Notes: generated by a model not told the origin, from the letters alone. A DNA stretch of 13,804 nt from Candidatus Kapaibacterium sp. (GCA_030830285.1 JAURNF010000064.1:1-13804), one strand, 5' to 3'; numbered from the stretch's first letter, positions 1 through 7,587 are shown. A program made the numbers and translations.

Positions 1-539
1 CGCCGCTGCGTTCCATCGGGAAACAACACACCAGTTGGCGATACGATCTCGTCTGTCTGCGTGTAGGTTGCGTCAACGATTGGATTGCCCGCATCGATTG
101 CAACGCGGAGGAACACAGGGATCTCAGGCAGCGGTTGTGATCGAACGGCAGCTTCAATCGCGACATAGCCGAGTGAGCTCGTAAACACATGTTCGCGTAC
201 GAGCGGCACGTAGGCATTGGTCGTTGGATCGAGAACTTCAAAGCCCGTTGAAACAGTCGTTCGGAGCTGGGCTGGACGCTGGGAGTACATGAGGCCGATG
301 CCAACATCAAACAGTTGATGCACGATCGGCACATCGAATGTGAGTCCGCCGTAAAAGCCAGGTGACGTACCATTGGCGAACGAACCGCAGTCGGACGCTC
401 CAGCAATCACTGGAATCGCCGACGTGTTCATGACGTGCAGGTACCCTCCCCTGACGCCGTAGATGATGTCTTGTGACAGTGCGGGCACACCCACCAGCAG
501 CATGAGCCCCCAAATCACGATACGATGCATCGCGCTCAT
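1..539 (-). CDS. Secreted/outer-membrane protein, C-terminal part beyond window edge
   Basis: Frame open from ATG at 539 to the left edge, giving about 179 residues with no stop. The N-terminus (MSAMHRIVIWGLMLLVGVPALSQ) is a Sec signal peptide: a basic residue, a hydrophobic core and a likely cleavage near ALSQ. The mature part has alternating hydrophobic/polar strands and Gly/Tyr-rich turns (for example YGVRGGYLHV, GFYGGLTFDV, VGIGLMYSQ), typical of an outer-membrane beta-barrel or the barrel-like front of a larger envelope protein. I do not recognise a specific family. The gene is oriented away from lysE, and a possible promoter box abuts its start. Coding potential is clear; the function is only the inferred envelope location. 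Confidence 0.75.
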   Translation of the reverse strand, partial: MSAMHRIVIWGLMLLVGVPALSQDIIYGVRGGYLHVMNTSAIPVIAGASDCGSFANGTSPGFYGGLTFDVPIVHQLFDVGIGLMYSQRPAQLRTTVSTGFEVLDPTTNAYVPLVREHVFTSSLGYVAIEAAVRSQPLPEIPVFLRVAIDAGNPIVDATYTQTDEIVSPTGVLFPDGTQR

Positions 540-542
540 GGT

Positions 543-550
543 GAAAAGTA
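543..550 (-). promoter_or_regulatory. Putative -7 box (TACTTTTC) just upstream of the gene starting at 539
   Basis: Read on the minus strand, TACTTTTC is followed by ACC and then the ATG at 539. It differs from the Bacteroidetes -7 consensus TAnnTTTG only at the last base. The layout resembles that before the OmpA-family gene at 3555 (TAGTTTTG, CACC, ATG) and would give almost no 5' leader. No clear -33 TTG element is visible, so this is tentative. Confidence 0.3.
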
Positions 551-595
551 CGTAAAACCACTCAGCCCACAGTTCGAGATAATGTCTGCCGGCAA

Positions 596-1282
596 TTAGA
601 GCAGTTGCGCGATTACCCGGTAGCCTGTCAGGCACCCGAAAAGGATCAGCGCCAGACCCGATATCTGCTGCAATCGATGGATGAACTTTGGCGTCATCTT
701 CGTTCGGAAGACGATCACGAGACGCACGAGTGTTAGCAGCCAGGCAGTATTGCCTGCACCAAATCCAACGGCAAAGGCCATGGCATTTGTGAAGGTCGAC
801 GCGAAGAGATCCAGCTGCTGAATGAACGTTGTCATCGCCATCAAGGCAGGTACGAATGTGGGATTAGCCAGATTCGCCACCGCAAAGCCGACACCCACGA
901 GGAAGGGTCCACGTGAGCTTAGCCTCGACAACAACGATGTTGGACGTGCTTGATCGTCGGACTCAGCGTTCGGATCAATGGGATGCTCGCGAAACTGCAC
1001 CACTCCAAAGGCAATCATGCCTGCGACGATCAGGAGCTGGAGGGCGATCGTAACCCACGAAGTGCTCCCTTTGAGACTCGTCAACAAACCAACTACCGCA
1101 GAACTTGCCCACATCGCCAGGGCGCAATAGATCAAGTCGAGCAACCCTGCTCCAAGAGCCAGCCGAATTGACGGACGCCATCCGTCGCGCAATCCCATGC
1201 GCACGGAGGCCATTCCGATGGGACCCGGGGGGATGGCAAGGATATAGCCGACAGCAATACCGAGGAGTAAGGCAATGATCAT
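596..1282 (-). CDS. LysE/RhtB-family amino-acid exporter
   Basis: A 228-residue integral membrane protein. The N-terminus MIIALLLGIAVGYILAIPPG carries the Pro-Gly-Pro pattern (PPGPIG, residues 18-23) typical of LysE/RhtB exporters, followed by an amphipathic stretch (MGLRDGWRPSIRLALGAGLLD). About six hydrophobic segments are visible, with a longer hydrophilic loop near residues 98-125 (EHPIDPNAESDDQARP). Length matches the family (about 200-230). Members export basic or neutral amino acids and related small molecules by proton antiport; the substrate cannot be told here. It is divergent from an APC-family permease across 51 bp, pairing an exporter with a likely importer. No clear Shine-Dalgarno sequence precedes ATG 1282, but a TATCTTCG box lies 6 nt upstream. 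Confidence 0.88.
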   Translation of the reverse strand: MIIALLLGIAVGYILAIPPGPIGMASVRMGLRDGWRPSIRLALGAGLLDLIYCALAMWASSAVVGLLTSLKGSTSWVTIALQLLIVAGMIAFGVVQFREHPIDPNAESDDQARPTSLLSRLSSRGPFLVGVGFAVANLANPTFVPALMAMTTFIQQLDLFASTFTNAMAFAVGFGAGNTAWLLTLVRLVIVFRTKMTPKFIHRLQQISGLALILFGCLTGYRVIAQLL

Positions 1283-1288
1283 GGCACG

Positions 1289-1309
1289 CGAAGATACGAG
1301 CTATCTTAG
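1289..1309. promoter_or_regulatory. Inverted repeat that may hold back-to-back promoter boxes or an operator
   Basis: AAGATA-CGAGC-TATCTT (1291-1307) is an inverted repeat with 6-bp arms in the 51-bp gap between the exporter and the permease. Read on minus, the left arm gives TATCTTCG (1296-1289), one mismatch from TAnnTTTG and 6 nt before the exporter ATG. Read on plus, the right arm gives TATCTTAG (1302-1309), also one mismatch, 24 nt before the permease ATG. The repeat may therefore be two outward-facing -7 boxes, a regulator site covering both promoters, or both. Confidence 0.35.
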
Positions 1310-1333
1310 GGTTGCTTTCGATACTGGAATACT

Positions 1334-2791
1334 ATGACGTCTACCTCGAAGTCTACCTCGACATCCCCTACCGGACTGCTGCCAACGCTCGGACTGGTCA
1401 CGACCACGTCGCTTGTCGTGGGCGGGATGATCGGCTCGGGCATCTTTCGCAATCCGCAAAAGATGGCCGAGTTCCTGCATGCACCAGAACTGTTGTTGGG
1501 TGTCTGGATCCTTGCTGGCATTGTAACGCTCTTCGGTGCGCTCACAAACGCCGAGGTAGCAGGGATCATTCCTATCACGGGCGGACAGTACCAGTACTTC
1601 CGTGCGATGTACGGCGACTTCATGGGGTTTCTCTACGGTTGGGCGCTGTTCGTCGTGATCCAATGCGGATCCATCGCCTCCATCACCTACGTCTTTGCCG
1701 AATACTTCAATCAAATCTCGCCGCTGTTTCGATTTGACCTCGCAACCGAGCAAGCGTGGTCTATTACTCTACCCTTTGCCACGATCTATCCTCTCGAGAA
1801 CTTCGGTGTCAAGCTTCTCACCTTTGGTGCGGTCGCAGCGCTCACCCTCATCAACGCCTTCGGCGTCCGCGAGGGCGGTCGTGTCCAAGTAGTCTTCACC
1901 GTAGCGAAAGTGGGTGCGATGATCGCACTTGTTGCGCTTGCGTTTACCAGTTCACAGGCATCATTCGCCAACGTTGCAGTCTCGTCAGTTGATGCAGTTC
2001 CAGCCGGAACAGCTCTGATGCTAGCACTGGCCATGGCGATGAGCAAGGCATTATGGTCGTACGACGGATGGAACAACATCACCTACGTCAGTGGTGAGGT
2101 TCGCAATCCGCAGATCAACGTTCCGCGTGCACTCATGATTGGCACCGCGATCACCATTGCGGTATATGTTCTCATCAACATCGCCTACCTCATGGTTCTG
2201 CCGATCGATACGCTGCGCTCTCACGAGGCTGTTGCAGCAGAGGCTGCACGCATGTTGATGGGTGCAAACGGTGTGGCATTCATCGCCGTTGCCGTGATGA
2301 TTGCGACCATTGGAACATCGAACGGCACGATTATGGCGAGCTCACGTGTGTACTACGCAATGGCCCACGAGAAGATGTTCTTCCGTGGCGCGGGCGTTGT
2401 CCATGAGCGCTTCAACACACCTGTCAACGCACTCATGATGCAGCTGGGGTGGACGACCGTGCTGATCTTCTCAGGCACGTTCGACATGCTCACCGACATG
2501 TTGATCTTCGTGAGCTGGGGCTTCTATGCGCTTGGTGCGTATGGCGTATTCGTGCTGCGACGCAGAATGCCAGATGCCCCACGTCCGTATCGCACATGGG
2601 GCTATCCGGCTGTACCTATCGTGTTCATTGCCTTTGCACTGGCGTTTCTCGTATTCACGATTTGGTCTGATATCGTGAACTACAACAACGGCTCTGCGCC
2701 TGTGATCAATTCCCTGTGGGGAGTATTGCTTCTCCTCACCGGCATGCCGTTTTACTACTGGTTCAAAAGATCAGCCCAACGCTCACGTTAA
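1334..2791 (+). CDS. APC-superfamily amino-acid permease
   Basis: 485 residues. After a short Ser/Thr-rich cytoplasmic tail, TM1 contains the APC signature GGMIGSGIF (residues 31-39), the unwound substrate-binding segment of the LeuT-fold APC transporters. About twelve hydrophobic segments follow. The segment near residues 240-262 (SYDGWNNITYVSGEVRNPQ) is the pattern of LAT/SLC7-like permeases between TM6 and TM7. Predicted role: inner-membrane uptake or exchange of an amino acid; specificity not readable. The tail is encoded by a short tandem repeat (11-bp units at 1339-1349 and 1351-1361), so its length may vary between strains. The 3' end overlaps the convergent gene at 2763-3440 by 29 bp. 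The start is supported by the signature position and divergent promoter region; no strong ribosome-binding site is seen. Confidence 0.9.
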   Translation: MTSTSKSTSTSPTGLLPTLGLVTTTSLVVGGMIGSGIFRNPQKMAEFLHAPELLLGVWILAGIVTLFGALTNAEVAGIIPITGGQYQYFRAMYGDFMGFLYGWALFVVIQCGSIASITYVFAEYFNQISPLFRFDLATEQAWSITLPFATIYPLENFGVKLLTFGAVAALTLINAFGVREGGRVQVVFTVAKVGAMIALVALAFTSSQASFANVAVSSVDAVPAGTALMLALAMAMSKALWSYDGWNNITYVSGEVRNPQINVPRALMIGTAITIAVYVLINIAYLMVLPIDTLRSHEAVAAEAARMLMGANGVAFIAVAVMIATIGTSNGTIMASSRVYYAMAHEKMFFRGAGVVHERFNTPVNALMMQLGWTTVLIFSGTFDMLTDMLIFVSWGFYALGAYGVFVLRRRMPDAPRPYRTWGYPAVPIVFIAFALAFLVFTIWSDIVNYNNGSAPVINSLWGVLLLLTGMPFYYWFKRSAQRSR

Positions 2792-3440
2792 GGAACGTGC
2801 GCTCAGGCTCGCCTGCTTCCTTCGTGACAAGGTTGGTCCATGTGTTCTTGAGCTCAACGAACGGACGCAATCCGCCGAGATTGAGTTCGAGTCCGACGCC
2901 GGCAGCTGCACCGAGGCGACCCGATGATGGCTCAAGCTCACCATCAAACACCTGATTGATGAGATCTGGTGTAAATCTATTCTCGGACACAGATACCTTA
3001 CGGTACGTGTAGACAGCTTCTGCCGAAATGTACGGTCGGATGAATCCCTGAAACGGAACCCATGCCAGACCAGCATTGATCGGCACATAGGTAGTGACCG
3101 TCTTCAGCGTCAGGTCGAAACCATCCCGATCATACGTGATCTGCTGTCCTGGAAACTGAATAAACCCAACACCACCACTAAAGCTCAAACTTCCTGCGAG
3201 ACCGAAGCGAAGTTTTGCAGCTGCATGGTATCCGAGGTTTGAAGCAACATCATACGCCGCCGAGATGCTCTCGTTCGCAAGTGCATCATAGACACTGTTA
3301 ACTGACTGACTCGGAATACTCGGACCGAACAGAACGCCGATCGAGAGTGATTCGCTTGAAGATTCATCGCCAGCATGCGCTGCTGGAGCAGTTATCACAG
3401 CGAGCGCTGCAGTAATAATCGCGATACGACGGAGGTTCAT
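2763..3440 (-). CDS. Small outer-membrane beta-barrel protein
   Basis: I place the start at ATG 3440, giving 225 residues. The same frame is open to ATG 3518, but that adds 26 residues ahead of a clear signal peptide, MNLRRIAIITAALAVITAPA, with cleavage near AHAG. The mature chain is made of amphipathic beta-strands and ends in Phe (NVSVGLIF), the C-terminal signature recognised by the BAM machinery. Size fits a compact barrel of about eight strands like the OmpX/OmpA-barrel group. A strand pattern such as GFIRPYISAEAVYTYRKVSV near the middle supports this. Function beyond an outer-membrane location is unknown. It converges on the permease with a 29-bp overlap and diverges from the OmpA-family gene over 114 bp. 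Confidence 0.8.
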   Translation of the reverse strand: MNLRRIAIITAALAVITAPAAHAGDESSSESLSIGVLFGPSIPSQSVNSVYDALANESISAAYDVASNLGYHAAAKLRFGLAGSLSFSGGVGFIQFPGQQITYDRDGFDLTLKTVTTYVPINAGLAWVPFQGFIRPYISAEAVYTYRKVSVSENRFTPDLINQVFDGELEPSSGRLGAAAGVGLELNLGGLRPFVELKNTWTNLVTKEAGEPERTFLNVSVGLIF

Positions 3441-3478
3441 GTGTCTGACCCAATTAGTTGTGCATGAAGAAGCGCGGG

Positions 3479-3485
3479 CAAAATA
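3479..3485 (-). promoter_or_regulatory. Possible promoter box for the beta-barrel gene
   Basis: Read on minus, TATTTTG lies 38 nt upstream of ATG 3440. It resembles TAnnTTTG but is one base short, and no -33 partner is obvious. Position is sensible for a promoter; evidence is weak. Confidence 0.22.
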
Positions 3486-3542
3486 CGGTGTTTCTGACAG
3501 CGTCATGTGATAAGCCATGCCCGTTCAGCCCACTTCCCTCCG

Positions 3543-3550
3543 TAGTTTTG
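3543..3550 (+). promoter_or_regulatory. Exact TAnnTTTG box 4 nt before the OmpA-family start
   Basis: TAGTTTTG matches the Bacteroidetes-type -7 element TAnnTTTG exactly. Only CACC separates it from ATG 3555, so transcription would be expected to begin at or very near the start codon. No convincing -33 TTG element is found 19-22 nt upstream. Confidence 0.4.
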
Positions 3551-3554
3551 CACC

Positions 3555-5501
3555 ATGAAGAATTTCCTTTCTCTCGTCGCCGGCGGCCTCCTCGGACTGA
3601 CCACGCTCCAGGCTCAAGTTGTTCCACCGGCACGATTCGGCGGCTTTGCGAGCTTCGGACTCAGTCAGGTGTCACCGTCGATTCAGACATGGCGCGGATT
3701 CAGCAACGTCCCGTCTGGTCTCCAGCCATTTGTGAATGACACCACGCGCTTCCTCAAAGGCTCCACCGGACTCGGCGTTGGCATCGGAATCATGGGTGGC
3801 GTTCCACTCGGATCGATGGTCCACCTCACCGGTCGACTCGGCTATTCTTCACTCGCAGGTACAGCCACGGCAACCCAAACGGGCTCGCCTTCGGACGTCG
3901 CACACGAACTCAACGTCTTCATGTCGACCCTCGAGATCTCCCCAACCGTCGAGTTCTACGGTCTATTCGGCGAAGCATCCTTTCATCCGCTTGTCGGACT
4001 TGAGCTTGGGTTGCCCCTTGCAACATCGATTACGCAGCGCGCCACTCCAACGGAAGGCGACGTAACCACATTTGCAGAGAACGCTGATTTTCCCGAGCCA
4101 TCTGTTCGCGCAGCGCTGATGCTTGGCATGGGGTACACCATCCGCGTCAATCGCGCCTGGTACGTTCAGCCAGAGATCTCGTATCGTGCACCGCTTACAA
4201 ATGTTTCGTCGGCTGCGGCATTCTCTCCGACGTCGTTCTCACAACTTCGCATCGGCATCAACGTGTTCTTCGGCGCATCAGAGCCAATTGAGGACATCGG
4301 ACCAGATGCAATGCAAGCATACATCGATAGTGTTACCGCTGCCGGACGTGATGCGCGCTCACGCGTTATCTCTTCGATCATCCTCGAAGACGTGCGCTAC
4401 ACCGAAATGATGCCACTCGTTCCGTACGTCTTCGCCGCTGAAGGGGGCATACCAGACGCGTCAATGCAGGCAACAGACTTCATGGCAGAGAAAGGCATGT
4501 TCGATCCAACCAAGTTGCCATTTGATGCCGTCGAAGCTAATCGCAACCTGCTCAACATTGTTGGCTCACGTATGCGAGCGCTGCCTCACGCAAACCTCTT
4601 CATCACCGGTACCACCGACGGTGGCAAGGTCGAGCTTGGAACAAAAGATCTTCCTGAGCTGCGTGCGAACTGGGCGAAGAACTATCTCGTAACGGGATTT
4701 GGAATCGATGCTGCTCGCATCAAGACGTCGACAAGCACGACGCCTGCCAAGCCGTCATCCATCACTGTTGCCGATGGTGTTGCAGAGAATCGTCGCATCG
4801 AGCTGACATCAGACGTACCGAACCTTCTTGAGCCAGTTATCATCACAGCCGAGAACGAGCGCATTCCATCGACTGACCTTGCGAACTTCCATACGCGCGT
4901 GACGAATACTGATTCCGTTGCATCATGGTCATTCACGCTCATGCAGGGCGGACGAATCCTCTCGACGATCACAGGTGCTGGACGTCCAACAACGATTCCG
5001 TGGTCGATCAAGAAGGGGTCGCTTGCAGCCGAGGAACTTCCAATCGACTACGAACTCGTTGCACGTTCGCCGCGTGGCGACAGTGCCGTGACCACGGGTT
5101 CGCTCGGAGTGGAGTATCTCACACGCGAGCGAAAGCGTACAAGCAAGATTGCCGACCAGACGGTCGACAAGTATTCTCTCGTGTTGTTTGAGTTTGACAA
5201 GGCCACGATGACGGCTGAGAACCGTCGAATTCTCGAGCAGATGGTGTTGCCGAACATCACCTCGAACTCTGAGGTGACAATTCTTGGATACACTGATCGC
5301 ATCGGTAACGACGATCACAATTTCAAGCTCTCAATGGAACGCGCAGAGGCTGTTCGTGCGTTTCTATCATCACGCGCGAAGGATGCAACGTATGTTGCAG
5401 AAGGTGTAGGAGAAGCAGGCAGTCCGTACGCAAACGACATCCCTGTCGGACGTCAGCTCAACCGCACTGTGCAAGTCATTGTCAAGACTCCGCGCCGCTA
5501 A
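3555..5501 (+). CDS. OmpA-family outer-membrane protein with two OmpA-like domains
   Basis: 648 residues. Signal peptide MKNFLSLVAGGLLGLTTLQA, then Gly-rich beta-strands to about residue 240 (probable membrane barrel). Residues about 285-418 form a first OmpA-like domain: PYVFAAEGG opening, TGTTDG with Asp355, LPELRANWAKNYL with Arg370, and a closing ENRRIEL strand. Residues about 425-525 look like a beta-sandwich linker. Residues about 540-648 are a canonical OmpA C-terminal domain: FEFDKATMTAENRR, GYTDRIGNDDHN with Asp581, LSMERAEAV with Arg596. In E. coli OmpA the Asp271/Arg286 pair, 15 residues apart, binds diaminopimelate of peptidoglycan; both domains here keep that spacing. Role: tethering the outer membrane to the cell wall. 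dxs follows after 38 bp and may be cotranscribed. Family assignment is certain; the double-binding idea is inference. Confidence 0.9.
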   Translation: MKNFLSLVAGGLLGLTTLQAQVVPPARFGGFASFGLSQVSPSIQTWRGFSNVPSGLQPFVNDTTRFLKGSTGLGVGIGIMGGVPLGSMVHLTGRLGYSSLAGTATATQTGSPSDVAHELNVFMSTLEISPTVEFYGLFGEASFHPLVGLELGLPLATSITQRATPTEGDVTTFAENADFPEPSVRAALMLGMGYTIRVNRAWYVQPEISYRAPLTNVSSAAAFSPTSFSQLRIGINVFFGASEPIEDIGPDAMQAYIDSVTAAGRDARSRVISSIILEDVRYTEMMPLVPYVFAAEGGIPDASMQATDFMAEKGMFDPTKLPFDAVEANRNLLNIVGSRMRALPHANLFITGTTDGGKVELGTKDLPELRANWAKNYLVTGFGIDAARIKTSTSTTPAKPSSITVADGVAENRRIELTSDVPNLLEPVIITAENERIPSTDLANFHTRVTNTDSVASWSFTLMQGGRILSTITGAGRPTTIPWSIKKGSLAAEELPIDYELVARSPRGDSAVTTGSLGVEYLTRERKRTSKIADQTVDKYSLVLFEFDKATMTAENRRILEQMVLPNITSNSEVTILGYTDRIGNDDHNFKLSMERAEAVRAFLSSRAKDATYVAEGVGEAGSPYANDIPVGRQLNRTVQVIVKTPRR

Positions 5502-5528
5502 CAGCTCTCTCATCTGCACTTCAACGTT

Positions 5529-5532
5529 AGGA
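5529..5532 (+). promoter_or_regulatory. Ribosome-binding site deciding the GTG start of dxs
   Basis: AGGA followed by 7 nt and GTG at 5540. No ATG nearby in this frame would produce the expected N-terminus, so this site supports the GTG. Confidence 0.55.
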
Positions 5533-5539
5533 CCACCCG

Positions 5540-7462
5540 GTGAGCTACCGACATCTGCTTTCAATTGACGCGCCTGAAGATCTGCGCAAGCTTCCAGAAA
5601 CCGAACTGCGTCGCGTCAGCGATGAGGTTCGCGAGTATCTCGTCGACACCATCACGCGTGTTGGTGGACACTTCGGCGCAGGACTTGGCACTGTGGAGTT
5701 GACGGTTGCGTTGCACTACGTGTACAACACGCCACACGATAAGATCGTGATCGACACAGGACACCAAGCCTACCCGCACAAGATTCTCACAGGACGTCGC
5801 GACCAACTTCACACGATCCGTCAAAAAGGCGGATTGTCGGGATTCCTCAAGCGCTCCGAGAGCACCTTCGACGACTTCGGTGCTGGGCATGCAACCACAT
5901 CGATTTCTGCTGCACTCGGTATGGCAGCTGCGCGCGATCAACTGAAGGAAGACTACAAGGTTGTTGCCGTGATCGGTGATGGTGCGATGACGGGCGGACT
6001 TGCCTACGAGGCGATGAACAACTGTGGTGTGCTCAAGAGCGACATCCTCGTTGTATTGAACGACAACAACATGTCGATTGCGCCAAACGTATGGGCGTTG
6101 TCAAACTACTTCTCAGAGATCTTCGCCTCTCCTGCCGGACGACGTCTGCGCGAGAGCATCATCGGCATGACCGAGCGCACGGGATCGAGCTTAGGCGATC
6201 GTATTCGATCACTTGCGCATCGCATTGAAGGCGGCATGAAGGCCGTGATCACACCGGGCATGTTGTTTGAGGCATTGGGCTTCCAGTACTTCGGTCCAGT
6301 CAACGGTCACAACGTCAACCAACTTGTCACCATGCTCCAAGGCATTCGTGAAATGAAGGGTCCGATCCTGCTCCACTGCATCACGCAGAAGGGCAAAGGA
6401 TACGGTCCGGCCGAGCGCGACAAGCAATTCTTGCATGCAATTGGCAAGGTCGATAAGATCACTGGCAAGGCCATAGCATCGACTCCCCCACCAGTTCCAC
6501 CGCCACCAACGTATCAGAAGATCTTTGGTGAGGCGATGGTCGAAATCATGGCAACCAACCCAAAGGTTGTTGGTATCACTGCGGCCATGCCTGATGGTAC
6601 TGGTCTTGACATCGTGCAGAAGCACTACCCTGAGAAAGTCTACGACGTCGGGATCGCAGAAGGTCATGGCGTGACCTTCGCGGCTGGCTTAGCAACGCAA
6701 GGTGTTGTTCCTGTTGTGGCGATCTACTCGTCATTCCTGCAGCGAGCATTTGATCACATCGTGCACGACGTTGCGATACAGGATCTGCATGTTGTCTTTG
6801 CGCTTGACCGCTCTGGCTTGGTTGGTGCTGATGGACCGACGCACCATGGCGTGCTCGACTTTGGTTACCTGCGCATCATCCAAAAGATGGTCGTGATGGC
6901 ACCGAAGGACGAGCAAGAGCTTCGTGACATGCTCTATACCTCGATTCACTCCTACAAGGCTGGTCCCGTTGCAATCCGCTACCCACGTGGCAGCGGCATC
7001 GGCACACCGATTGGTCCAATGAAGTCGATCGAAATCGGCAAGAGCGAGCAGATTCGTCAGGGCACCGATATTGCACTTGTTGCAATCGGCAAGATGGTAT
7101 CACACGCCGAGAAGGCAGCAGCCATTCTTGCTGAGCAAGGCATTGACGCAGAAGTGGTCAATGCGCGCTTTGTCAAGCCACTCGACACTGCCATGATTGA
7201 TGACATCGCAACACGCATCGGACGCATTCTCACCATCGAGGATGGTCAGATTCAAGGGGGCTTTGGCAGCGCAGTAGCCGAGTACATAGCGCAGCATCAT
7301 AACAACGTTGATCTCAAGATTCACGGCATCGAAGACATCTACGTTGATCACGGAACACAGGAAGAGCTCCACAAGGATCTCCTTCTTGATGCGCAAGGCA
7401 TTGCCGAAGTAGCGAAGGACTTTCTCGCATCATCGGTTGTGCGTGACATTGTAACACCATAA
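5540..7462 (+). CDS. dxs: 1-deoxy-D-xylulose-5-phosphate synthase
   Basis: 640 residues, near the usual 620-640. The enzyme condenses pyruvate and glyceraldehyde 3-phosphate to DXP, the first step of the MEP isoprenoid pathway, also feeding thiamine and pyridoxal synthesis; thiamine diphosphate dependent, cytosolic. Visible landmarks: GGHFGAGLGTVELT (His44), GHQAYPHKILTGRRD (72-88), the ThDP/Mg motif GDGAMTGG at 147-154 running to NDNN at 174-177, the catalytic Glu374 in VGIAEGHGVTFAAG, RSGLVGADGPTHHG (424-437) and IRYPRG at 479-484 with Arg480. A proline-rich stretch (TPPPVPPPPTY, 315-325) links the N-terminal and pyrimidine-binding domains. The loop after the catalytic Glu reads GHG instead of the common QHA. 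Start is GTG, with AGGA upstream. It lies 38 bp after the OmpA-family gene, so cotranscription is likely. Confidence 0.96.
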   Translation: MSYRHLLSIDAPEDLRKLPETELRRVSDEVREYLVDTITRVGGHFGAGLGTVELTVALHYVYNTPHDKIVIDTGHQAYPHKILTGRRDQLHTIRQKGGLSGFLKRSESTFDDFGAGHATTSISAALGMAAARDQLKEDYKVVAVIGDGAMTGGLAYEAMNNCGVLKSDILVVLNDNNMSIAPNVWALSNYFSEIFASPAGRRLRESIIGMTERTGSSLGDRIRSLAHRIEGGMKAVITPGMLFEALGFQYFGPVNGHNVNQLVTMLQGIREMKGPILLHCITQKGKGYGPAERDKQFLHAIGKVDKITGKAIASTPPPVPPPPTYQKIFGEAMVEIMATNPKVVGITAAMPDGTGLDIVQKHYPEKVYDVGIAEGHGVTFAAGLATQGVVPVVAIYSSFLQRAFDHIVHDVAIQDLHVVFALDRSGLVGADGPTHHGVLDFGYLRIIQKMVVMAPKDEQELRDMLYTSIHSYKAGPVAIRYPRGSGIGTPIGPMKSIEIGKSEQIRQGTDIALVAIGKMVSHAEKAAAILAEQGIDAEVVNARFVKPLDTAMIDDIATRIGRILTIEDGQIQGGFGSAVAEYIAQHHNNVDLKIHGIEDIYVDHGTQEELHKDLLLDAQGIAEVAKDFLASSVVRDIVTP

Positions 7463-7465
7463 CCG

Positions 7466-7505
7466 CGTCTCAACGTCTCAGCGTCTCAACGTCTCTTCGT
7501 ATCTT
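7466..7505 (+). repeat. 8-bp tandem repeat between dxs and tRNA-Lys
   Basis: Five units of consensus CGTCTCAA: CGTCTCAA, CGTCTCAG, CGTCTCAA, CGTCTCTT, CGTATCTT. The last unit is the most divergent and overlaps the putative tRNA promoter box at 7500-7507. The repeat fills most of the 52-bp gap between the dxs stop and the tRNA. Confidence 0.8.
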
Positions 7506-7507
7506 TG
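7500..7507 (+). promoter_or_regulatory. Putative -7 promoter box (TATCTTTG) for tRNA-Lys
   Basis: Exact match to TAnnTTTG, 7 nt before the mature tRNA 5' end at 7515, the expected distance for a tRNA promoter with a very short leader. It is formed from the degenerate fifth unit of the 8-bp repeat; no -33 TTG is visible. Confidence 0.45.
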
Positions 7508-7514
7508 TCACGCT

Positions 7515-7587
7515 GATCCCGTAGCTCAGCTGGTAGAGCATTTGACTTTTAATCAAAGGGCCTTGGGTTCGAGTCCCAACGGGGTCA
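7515..7587 (+). tRNA. tRNA-Lys (UUU anticodon)
   Basis: 73-nt cloverleaf folded by eye: acceptor GATCCCG/CGGGGTC (one T-G wobble), D arm GCTC-AGCTGGTA-GAGC, anticodon stem TTTGA/TCAAA with loop CTTTTAA (anticodon TTT), variable GGGCC, T arm TTGGG-TTCGAGT-CCCAA, discriminator A at 7587. CCA is not encoded (CAC follows). It decodes AAA/AAG lysine codons. The 3' half of the T arm, the acceptor strand and the terminator are duplicated 1.9 kb downstream, which points to use as an integration site. Confidence 0.97.

Noticed and set aside
307..561. Minus-strand 84-residue frame at the left edge
   Set aside because: It is a shadow of the signal-peptide-bearing frame that starts at 539 and runs off the edge; composition is Arg/His-rich and unlike a real protein.
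3441..3518. Upstream ATG (3518) extending the small beta-barrel protein by 26 residues
   Set aside because: It would place a non-signal extension ahead of a clear signal peptide starting at 3440.
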